Assembly: GCA_946478975.1 (NCBI GenBank)
Contig: CAMLEO010000169.1
Location: forward strand, 1-15,123
Source of the DNA: an uncultured Steroidobacter sp.
GTDB taxonomy: Bacteria > Pseudomonadota > Gammaproteobacteria > Steroidobacterales > Steroidobacteraceae
Reading direction: 5' to 3'
Length of the DNA: 15,123 bases
The position numbers were made by a program, and so were the translations under genes. This document shows, in pieces, positions 7,181 to 12,791 of this stretch (position 1 is its first letter; each line of letters begins with the position of its first letter). The notes under the pieces were generated by a model, which saw only the letters and a list, made by a program, of their open reading frames with translations, did not search any database and had not been told where the DNA came from.

Positions 7181-7735
7181 TCAATAGCGCAGGCGGACGA
7201 CCTTGGTTTTCGAGACCTGGGGCACGAACACCATGAACATGGTGTCGTATTCGTCCTCGCCCAGGGTCACGCTCTCGCCGCTCAGCGCCTTGACCAGCGC
7301 CGGGATGTTGTTGGCATTGCCCGCCACCAGCACGTACTCGCCCTTGTGCTCGCGGGTGATGCGCTTGGCCAGCTCCGACCAGGTCGCCGACGGTACGACG
7401 TTCACCGGCAGCGCCAGCGTCTCCGACAGCGGCGTGACCGTCTGGTGCGTGCGACGGAATTCCGAGGCAAAAATCGCATCCAGCCCGCGCACCGGCCGTG
7501 CTTTTGACAGCATCTTGGCCAGCCTCGCCGCCCGCTCCTTGCCGTCCACACTCAGCGGCGGATCCGGGTCGTTGCTCACCTCGACCTCGGCATGACGGAC
7601 CACGAACACCACCGTGGTCGCGCGGGCGTCGAACAACCAGGCCGCCGCGGCAACCAATGCGATGAACAAAAGGACCGGGAGCACCAGCGGGAAAAAGAAC
7701 GGCCGCCGGCGCATCTTATCGAGATCTCGTTGCAT
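7181..7735 (-). CDS. Membrane-anchored histidine-phosphatase-like protein lacking the second catalytic His
   Basis: A 184-residue protein with a basic N-terminus, one membrane helix (about 12-34) and a histidine-phosphatase (phosphoglycerate-mutase-like) domain. The nucleophile motif VVRHAE is present (R47, H48), as is the phosphate-binding Arg in SEFRRTHQT (R94). The second motif, normally GHSN(T)xP, reads GNANNIP (139-145), so the His that completes the phosphate pocket is Asn140. Activity is therefore doubtful; a binding or regulatory role is possible. ATG 7735 gives a normal N-terminus although no clear Shine-Dalgarno is seen; ATG 7714 is an in-frame alternative. The first 48 nt and 34 nt upstream form one copy of the 82-bp direct repeat whose other copy lies at 11470-11551. 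The tRNA gene is downstream on the same strand. Confidence 0.8.
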   Translation of the reverse strand: MQRDLDKMRRRPFFFPLVLPVLLFIALVAAAAWLFDARATTVVFVVRHAEVEVSNDPDPPLSVDGKERAARLAKMLSKARPVRGLDAIFASEFRRTHQTVTPLSETLALPVNVVPSATWSELAKRITREHKGEYVLVAGNANNIPALVKALSGESVTLGEDEYDTMFMVFVPQVSKTKVVRLRY

Positions 7736-7769
7736 GGGGCCGGATCATAGCATCCGGCCCGGGGCGGGC
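7688..7769. repeat. 82-bp direct repeat, left copy
   Basis: Identical at all 82 positions to 11470-11551, in the same orientation. This copy covers codons 1-16 of the phosphatase-like gene and 34 nt of upstream DNA. It contains an 8-bp stem (GGCCGGAT/ATCCGGCC, 6-nt loop) at 7738-7759. The flanking bases differ on both sides (7687 and 7770), which sets the limits. The gene stays intact at this copy. Confidence 0.95.
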
Positions 7770-7797
7770 GGCTGACCGGCCGTGGAACGCCTCTATC

Positions 7798-8172
7798 CTA
7801 CGATTGCTCGTCGGCAGCGCTGGCAAGAAAGATCTTTTTCAAGCCGTCTCGTTGCGCCCGAACCTGGTCGAATTCCGCAATCAGATCGAACAAGGTGTCG
7901 ATGGCATGACGTTCGGCAGTTGGACTGTTCAGCTCTCTCCGCGGGTCACCCGCCTCTGGGAATGCAATCTGCAACACCAGTGCAGACCACATGAGGTTGG
8001 CGCCGGAGGGCTCCCGAAGCACCAGCCATTCCCGAAATCCCATCAGTGGACCACCCTCGCAGGCAAGGTCGTATCCAAGTACAAACGCAGCAACCGAGTT
8101 GTACGTCTCGTCCGGAACGTACATCCCAGTCCGCTTGCGCACCCTCTCGAAAAGTCTGCTGTGGTCGCTCAT
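7798..8172 (-). CDS. Immunity-like protein of a polymorphic toxin locus (124 aa)
   Basis: A 124-residue soluble protein without signal peptide, beginning MSDHSRLFERVRKRTGMYV, with VAAFVLGYDLACEGG, GFREWLVLR and HAIDTLFDLIAEFD further on. The RVRKR.GMYV opening followed by a GY.....G segment is a pattern I associate with small immunity proteins next to actinobacterial and proteobacterial polymorphic toxins; the family has no name I can give with certainty. No full toxin gene stands upstream, so it looks like an orphan immunity gene. ATG 8172 begins 3 nt after the stop of a 24-codon open frame (8176-8250). Its stop is 28 nt from the left direct repeat, making it the last gene of the repeat-bounded cassette. 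Confidence 0.65.
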   Translation of the reverse strand: MSDHSRLFERVRKRTGMYVPDETYNSVAAFVLGYDLACEGGPLMGFREWLVLREPSGANLMWSALVLQIAFPEAGDPRRELNSPTAERHAIDTLFDLIAEFDQVRAQRDGLKKIFLASAADEQS

Positions 8173-8175
8173 GTA

Positions 8176-8250
8176 TCAGAATCCAAAGTTGATGGCGTCG
8201 GCGTTCTCAGAACCCCATACCCAATGTTGCTCATCGAGATCGATCACCAT
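8176..8250 (-). other. 24-codon open frame just upstream of the immunity-like gene; possible toxin-tip scrap
   Basis: Minus-strand ATG 8250 to TGA 8176-8178 reads MVIDLDEQHWVWG then SENADAINFGF, and ends 3 nt before the immunity-like start. It is acidic and aromatic, unlike random GC-rich sequence. It could be the last codons of a deleted toxin that once paired with the downstream gene, a small leader, or chance. The frame is closed by a stop at 8260-8262, so no longer protein can be rebuilt. The rest of 8173-8385 (213 bp) holds no gene I can support; one frame there ends in a basic KRIQSLKKQKARKRRSG tail at about 8293-8345, also possibly debris. Confidence 0.25.
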
Positions 8251-8385
8251 GACCGCCGTTCAACTCGCCTCTACAGTTGCGTCGGATGCAACTAACCTGA
8301 TCGTCGCTTGCGAGCCTTTTGTTTCTTGAGCGATTGAATTCTTTTATCTGCACCGGCCACTCGATCTGTGCAGGCAGCAGGTGTG

Positions 8386-9388
8386 TTAGTCCGACAATGC
8401 GCCTTCCGGTACTTCTACGCCCAGCTTCGCGCACCAATGAGTTATGGCATCGTTCGTGAACCGACTGCCAGAAGTCGTGCTCGGCTCGATTCGAAGCACT
8501 GTCGCGAGCCTTCGACGAACCACCTTCAACCATCCGGCCGGCATACAGTTTGCCGCCCCGGGGCCACATACACACCGCGGTTTGCCAATGCTCGATGGCA
8601 TCGGCGATTCGTCCCATCCGCGCCAACATCGTTCCCAGATCGATCCACGACCAGAAATTGTTGGGGTTGAGCTCGAAATCGCCCAACACAGCATTCGAAG
8701 CCCGCCGCTCCTTCGGCCACACTTCGATCGATACCAAAAGCAGTCTGAGGGCGTCCGCTGGTGACGCTCCCGCGGTGGCGCAAAGGTGGGTGGCGACCAA
8801 GCGATGAGGAAAATGCCCGTCACCACCGTCGTCCAAGTCGACGATTCGCAGCGTCGTCGAGTCCGCGTCGATACCAACGAGACGAAAAATCTCGATCAAC
8901 GTTTGATCAGCGCGCACGAAGCGCCCACCGATAGTTTTACCTGCCTGGAGCGATTCCGAAATGTCCCTGCCGTTGAGTGCGATCTGCAAAACGAGATTGC
9001 TGGCTACGTCCCTGAGCTTCATAGGGCATTCTGATATTTCCACTTCGGGCAGCCCTGCCTCCCGCAATCCCTCACTACGCACGACGCAATGATCTGCGTT
9101 CGGCAACACGCTGATGCGCACACCAGGGCTGCCCAGCGCTTTCGAGCTTCTATGCGCGAACCGCGATCCAATGTAGATGCCCAACCCCGCCAATACCAGC
9201 CACATTGAAAACGTCATGATCACGGCGAAGTTGGCACTCGCCTGGCTGGAGAGCCGTTCGATCCGATTTGTGAGCAGTACGAGCAAGCTAAAGTGCACAA
9301 ACGTACCGACGACCGCGCCAATGAAAGCATACAAAGCCTGTTTCCGCATACGGACCCACAACAGACCAACCCATGCGCCCAGCAGCAG
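8386..9388 (-). pseudogene. Four-helix membrane protein gene, 3' part (disrupted by the IS; probable frameshift near its end)
   Basis: The larger part of a gene split by the IS3-family element. The first codons after the IS encode LLLGAWVGLLWVRM and join in frame to the 5' part at 10580-10754 once one CTGC copy is removed. Membrane helices lie at QALYAFIGAVVGTF and IMTFSMWLVLAGLGIYIGS. A soluble domain follows with a TPR-like stretch, WSWIDLGTMLARMGRIADAI. The frame of this piece stays open to 8231, but from about 8440 it turns into unlikely text. The neighbouring frame gives THWCAKLGVEVPEGALSD and stops at 8386, so one extra base near 8432-8446 is suspected. The rebuilt gene is then 3x391+1 nt, as expected for a single-base slip. 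Function unknown; translation from a TTG at 9406 inside the IS end, or from ATG 9349, is possible but unproven. Confidence 0.65.
9385..9388. repeat. Target-site duplication, left copy (GCAG)
   Basis: GCAG directly abuts the left IS end and matches GCAG at 10580-10583 next to the right end. Removing one copy restores an open frame in the host gene, which supports it as the true 4-bp duplication. Confidence 0.75.
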
Positions 9389-9402
9389 CGTAAGCTTCCC
9401 CG

Positions 9403-10264
9403 TCAAGTAGACAATCGATAACTAGAGGCTCCGCTGGTTTGCCTTGGCATGAACATCAGCGGCGGCACACGGCCAAGGCTTTCGTGTGGGCGCTCGTGGT
9501 TGTAAACATTGAGCCACTCATCGGTAAGCAGCTGTACCTGCTCAATTGATTCGAACAGGTATGCATCGAGAACCTCGCTGCGATACGTGCGGTTGAAGCG
9601 CTCGATGAATGCATTTTGGTCGGGCTTGCCAGGCTCGATGTACATCCGAGCGATTCCGCGCTGCTGGCACCATTCCTCGAACGTCGCAGACGTGAACTCC
9701 GGACCATTGTCGATTCGCACAGCCTCCGGTTTGCCGTGCTGGTCGATCAGGCGTTCGAGCACGCGGATCACGCGCGCACTCGGCACGCTGCTGCCGATCT
9801 CGATCGCCAGAGCTTCCCGATTGCCTCTCATCGAGAACGTTGAACGTGCGGAATTTGCGGCCGCTGTATAAAGCATCGTGCATGAAATCCATCGCCCAGA
9901 TCCGGTTGTGATCTGCGGGCGCAGCTAACGGAGCAACAATCCGCGTCGGCACGCGCTTCTTCGTACGTCGCGGCAAATTGAGCCTCATCGCGCAGTACAC
10001 TCGATGCACTCGTTTGTGGTTCCAGCGGTGACCATCTAGCCGCAATCGGTCAAAGCACTTCCAGAAGCCCCAGCGCGTTCGCTTGGCCACCATCTCGTTC
10101 AATGCCTGGATCACCGGCACGTCACGCTCTGTGGCGCACCGAGGTTGGCGGTAATACGCCGCCCGCGACAGCTTTACGATTTGGCAGGCCCGCCGAATCG
10201 GAAGCTGGTGATCCTTCACCAGCACTTCCGCCACCTGCCGCTTCGCGGACGGCTCTACAGTTTT
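9403..10264 (-). pseudogene. IS3-family orfB (DDE transposase), frameshifted
   Basis: The catalytic half of the transposase, joined to orfA by a -1 slip. The first frame reads from before GTG 10234 through DHNRIWAMDFMHDALYSG (first Asp) to RTFNVLDE. The second frame carries on with NREALAIEIGSSVPS, RIDNGPEFTS (second Asp), AFIERFNRTYR (Glu) and ends at TGA 9403-9405 inside the terminal repeat. All three catalytic residues are kept. Between the halves, 9823-9826 (AGGC on the minus strand) is four bases where relatives have one codon, so a single inserted base breaks the gene; without it orfB would be about 276 residues. A read error is possible. Confidence 0.85.
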
Positions 10265-10521
10265 CGGTTCAGAACATCCTTGATCGCCGCGTTCTCCATC
10301 GCCAGCTCTGCGTACATCCGCTTGAGCTTGGAGTTCTCGGCCTCCAGCTCCCGCAACCGTTTGAGCTCGGACGCCGCAACGCCGGCGTACTTGGACTTCC
10401 AGCCGTAGTACGTCGCCGTGCTGATTCCGTGCCTGCGCACCAACTCCGCCACCGACAACCCGGCTTCACCTTCCTTCAAGATCTCGACGATCTGTGATTC
10501 CGTAAATCTCGACTTCTTCAT
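10255..10521 (-). CDS. IS3-family orfA (helix-turn-helix protein)
   Basis: An 88-residue protein with an N-terminal helix-turn-helix (SRFTESQIVEILKEGEAG to HGISTATYYGWKSKYAG, about 4-47) that binds the IS ends, and a leucine-zipper region (about 54-85) for multimerisation. ATG 10521 lies 58 nt inside the IS. At its 3' end CGA AAA CTG TAG contains the A-run (10261-10264) where -1 slippage would enter the orfB frame to make OrfAB. Confidence 0.9.
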   Translation of the reverse strand: MKKSRFTESQIVEILKEGEAGLSVAELVRRHGISTATYYGWKSKYAGVAASELKRLRELEAENSKLKRMYAELAMENAAIKDVLNRKL

Positions 10522-10579
10522 CGACCCTCCAACGGCGGAGAGTCTAGCTTCAAGTGTCTACGCTGTGGGGGAGCTTACG

Positions 10580-10583
10580 GCAG
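10580..10583. repeat. Target-site duplication, right copy (GCAG)
   Basis: The second copy of the 4-bp GCAG duplication, next to the right IS end at 10579. Confidence 0.75.
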
Positions 10584-10754
10584 GAACCCGGGAAGCAAGA
10601 ATAGGAAGAACCATGCCGCGCGCTGGTTAAAATCGCCTTCTCCGCCATAGGCAGGAAAATGCGGGCCCATTGCAGTGGCATCGTCGAGCTTGACGACAAC
10701 CAGGCAGAACGCCATGCCCAAGATCGCGGATACGAATATGGTCCAGCTTTTCAT
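10580..10754 (-). pseudogene. Four-helix membrane protein gene, 5' part (cut by IS)
   Basis: ATG 10754 begins MKSWTIFVSAILGMAFCLVV (first membrane helix) and runs through DDATAMGPHFPAYGGEGD to AWFFLFLLPGFL, where it enters the IS and meets a TAA inside the IS end (10575-10577). Removing the IS and one target copy gives LFLLPGFLLLGAWVGLLW, a continuous second helix in the same frame as the 3' part at 8386-9384. The short product alone would be 59 residues. No strong Shine-Dalgarno is seen. The start is 99 nt after the stop of the exported 190-residue gene. Confidence 0.75.
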
Positions 10755-10853
10755 TGCGCTGGTGAGGTGACTAGCGGCCTGCGGCTTGGAGCAACACGCT
10801 GCCTGCAGATGCGCCGGGTTCGTTGAGCGGCGGCAGTTAAGCGGTTCTCTCAG

Positions 10854-11426
10854 TCATTGCGAGCACGTCGGATCGACAACTTCGGCCGGTGGCATCGGTC
10901 GCGCGGGCTTGGGGACGGCAGAATTTGGATCTCGCTTCTTCATGTCGGTCCACGCCGAAGTCTCTGCGATCCATTTCCGATATGCCGCTCGATAGTCGAG
11001 CCAGCGAGCCCGGACCGCAGGATCGCGAGGACAGTAGCGAACGTCGATTTCAACCCCCTGAAAGTGAGCCATCTGCAGAGCTATCTCTGCGCTGCTGGGT
11101 GCACTAATCAGGATTTCATTCGGGGACTGCCACTTGATGGTCGGCCATGCGGACTTCGCAGGTGGCATCGTCATAGAGAAAATGACCTGTCGAATTTTGG
11201 CGTTGTCTGCGCGAACGAGTTCCAGCACAACTGCTCCTGATGTCGACAGTCCCAGGTCACATGCTTCGCCATACGACCGCGCGATCCACACCCCATCAGG
11301 TGACTTAAACGTACTAGCGTCTATTTCATCGCAATGCTTCGCACTCTCCTCCGCTGCTAACGTCGGCGATGCCAGGAACATCAATCCTCCCCAGACCATC
11401 TGGAGGGATTTGATCAAGCAGCGCAT
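10854..11426 (-). CDS. Exported hypothetical protein, immunity-like (190 aa)
   Basis: A 190-residue protein with a signal peptide (1-24, ending SPTLAA before EES) and a beta-rich mature part: KSPDGVWIARSYGEACDLGL (41-60), GAVVLELVRAD, then PTIKWQSPNEILISA (95-109). The pattern SPDG.W.A...., an alternating beta segment, and then I.W....IL.I resembles the small exported protein coded next to the Rhs toxin (11722-12141), so the two may be distant paralogues. A Cys pair (C32, C56) and later Cys (C132, C188) suit the periplasm. The C-terminal part is helical, then Pro-rich. ATG 11426 starts 43 nt from the right direct repeat; the ribosome site is weak. An orphan periplasmic immunity role is inference. 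Confidence 0.65.
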   Translation of the reverse strand: MRCLIKSLQMVWGGLMFLASPTLAAEESAKHCDEIDASTFKSPDGVWIARSYGEACDLGLSTSGAVVLELVRADNAKIRQVIFSMTMPPAKSAWPTIKWQSPNEILISAPSSAEIALQMAHFQGVEIDVRYCPRDPAVRARWLDYRAAYRKWIAETSAWTDMKKRDPNSAVPKPARPMPPAEVVDPTCSQ

Positions 11427-11469
11427 TCCGTGACGTACATGAGGCCCCCTGGTTCAACGACTGCGCCTA

Positions 11470-11551
11470 CGGGAAAAAGAACGGCCGCCGGCGCATCTTA
11501 TCGAGATCTCGTTGCATGGGGCCGGATCATAGCATCCGGCCCGGGGCGGGC
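11470..11551. repeat. 82-bp direct repeat, right copy
   Basis: Identical to 7688-7769 in the same orientation, offset 3782 bp. Here the first 16 codons of the phosphatase-like gene are followed by unrelated sequence, so this is a truncated, non-coding duplicate. The stem-loop (GGCCGGAT/ATCCGGCC) is kept at 11520-11541. With the flanks, 11427-11721 (295 bp) is gene-free: apart from the repeat I see only a perfect DnaA-box-like TTATCCACA on the minus strand at 11575-11583. Confidence 0.95.
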
Positions 11552-11721
11552 CCGTGTCCGCCATCTTCCGAACCTGTGGATAACACGCACGATCCTGCAG
11601 TTCTGCGCGTGATCGCTCGGTCGAACGTGGACACGCCGGACCGCCAATGCCCCGCACGAGATCCAATCTGCGCTTTTCGGATCCCGCCACGCCGCCTCAA
11701 CGTTGGCATGACCCGTTGATT

Positions 11722-12141
11722 TTATGTTTCCAGCGGACAGGGACCTGCCGCATCCAGCAGCACGGAGATCAATATGAGTTTGTCACTCTCAGGACGAATG
11801 TAGAAGAAGTTGCTGAACTGAAAAACTTTGCCGCATTTCATGTGAACGACCAAGGTCGTCGCATCTCTCCACTGGATATATATTCCCTGAACTTTATCCG
11901 CCCGCATCAGCTCCGTCACGGCAACGGAGTCAGCGGTACCCATATATATGCGATACACGTCTGCTACCGTCGCTCCGTGCGCAGCCCGCGACAAAGTTGC
12001 GACTGCCAGCCCGCCTGGGGACGCTTGCGTTGCGAGAACCTCTCCTTCGATCTTCGTTGATGGCCCACAGGCACAAGGACCCACAGCGAACAGCAGGAGC
12101 AGAATGATTCGATACACGACTTCTTTAACGCACCACGTCAT
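11722..12141 (-). CDS. Candidate cognate immunity protein of the Rhs toxin, exported or membrane-anchored (139 aa)
   Basis: ATG 12139-12141 overlaps the Rhs stop (TGA 12138-12140) as ATGA, the usual sign of translational coupling and of a toxin-immunity pair. A start 12 nt earlier (12153) is in frame but less likely. A short basic stretch and one hydrophobic helix (about 8-22) lead to GPCACGPS; Cys23 or Cys25 might be a lipidation site, though the lipobox is atypical. The mature part is beta-rich: ATQASPGGLAVATLS (38-52), GATVADVYRIYMG, IYIQWRDATTLVVHM (87-101). It shares the SP(D/G)G and I.W.....L.(I/V) pattern with the exported 190-residue protein. An exported immunity protein would mean the toxin is met in the periplasm or at the membrane; that is inference. 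Confidence 0.7.
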   Translation of the reverse strand: MTWCVKEVVYRIILLLLFAVGPCACGPSTKIEGEVLATQASPGGLAVATLSRAAHGATVADVYRIYMGTADSVAVTELMRADKVQGIYIQWRDATTLVVHMKCGKVFQFSNFFYIRPESDKLILISVLLDAAGPCPLET

Positions 12142-12791
12142 GGCACTGTGCACTTGTTGGTGAAATATTCAATCCCCCGATCGATCCACAGCTGGTCGTC
12201 CGGATCGTCGCCATAAGGCGCATCCCAGAGAGGATTCCCAAATCCTGAGACCGACGTACCTGCAATCATCTGCGCCACTCCGGCGCCTCTATGTAGCACT
12301 TGATTCGGAATTCCAAGCGCAGCCCCAGTAGCACCAAAATTGAAGTTTCCGGCGGGTATGAACTTCTGATCCTTTTGCTTGTAGTCCCATTGACCGCTGT
12401 TATGCACGCGATTATAGAAGAAATCGAGTCGCGAAGTTATGCTCACCGCACCCAGTGCAAACGGGGGCGCTGGCCTTGTGAGCGATCTCTCAAGTTCGGC
12501 CAGCGCCTTCTTGATATTTTTATCGACGCTTTCTCCCGCGGGGAAAACCGGCGCTGAGCAGGGATTCCTTTTTTCGACGACCAACTCTTCGAGCGGCCCA
12601 ACTCCTGGCACAGATCCACTGCCGCCGCCGCCGCCAACCGGACCCGCAGACATCGAACCGGGCGAGCCCGTTATGACCACGCATCGCTCGCGCGAGCCTT
12701 CGGCGATTGGCCCTTCAACGGGCCCATCGGGCGTCATGACAGTATGCGTGCCGCCATAGCTGGAGGGTGGCACCCAACATACGATGTCGAA
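12138..12791 (-). other. Rhs variable C-terminal tip: polymorphic toxin type 44 domain
   Basis: After the DPSG junction come 217 residues: a linker with GGGGGSGS and Pro/Gly-rich text, a helix VDKNIKKALAELERSL, then the toxin domain of about 95 residues. That domain shows FFYNRVHNSGQWDYKQ, GNFNFGATGAALG, GAGVAQ, APYGDDPDDQLWIDRGIEYF and ends KCTVP. The WDYKQ, GNFN(F/Y)GATG and PYGDDPxDQ..I..GI.Y motifs are those I know from the Bacterial toxin 44 (Ntox44) family. Its biochemical target is not something I can state. The tip looks less GC-rich than the Rhs core, as usual for tips exchanged by recombination. Confidence 0.75.

Larger units (their letters stand above)
9389..10579 (-). mobile_element. 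IS3-family insertion sequence (IS407-like), 1191 bp
   Basis: A complete element carrying orfA and orfB on the minus strand. The ends are imperfect inverted repeats: CGTAAGCT is shared for 8 bp, then CCCC, then GTAGACA at the same distance (positions 10-13 and 19-25 of each end), and CTAGA and CTCCGC further in. It is flanked by a 4-bp duplication (GCAG on the plus strand), typical of the IS407 group. orfB carries a one-base frameshift, so this copy is probably unable to move without a partner copy. It interrupts the membrane protein gene spanning 8386-10754. Confidence 0.85.

Noticed and set aside
8231..9406. A separate 391-residue protein starting at TTG 9406
   Set aside because: The TTG lies inside the IS terminal repeat. 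The sequence after the IS joins in frame to the 5' half at 10580-10754, so this is the rest of an interrupted gene.
9407..10561. IS limits set at the inner GTAGACA repeats
   Set aside because: The inverted repeat continues outward to CGTAAGCT on both sides, and only the outer limits give a target duplication and restore the host frame.
11575..11583. Perfect DnaA-box sequence TTATCCACA
   Set aside because: A single 9-mer with no companion boxes, AT-rich stretch or replication gene; chance occurrence in 15 kb is not rare enough.
11454..11709. Short minus-strand open frames over the right direct repeat
   Set aside because: Arg/Pro/Ser-rich, no motif, and they run through the duplicated segment in frames unrelated to the phosphatase-like gene.
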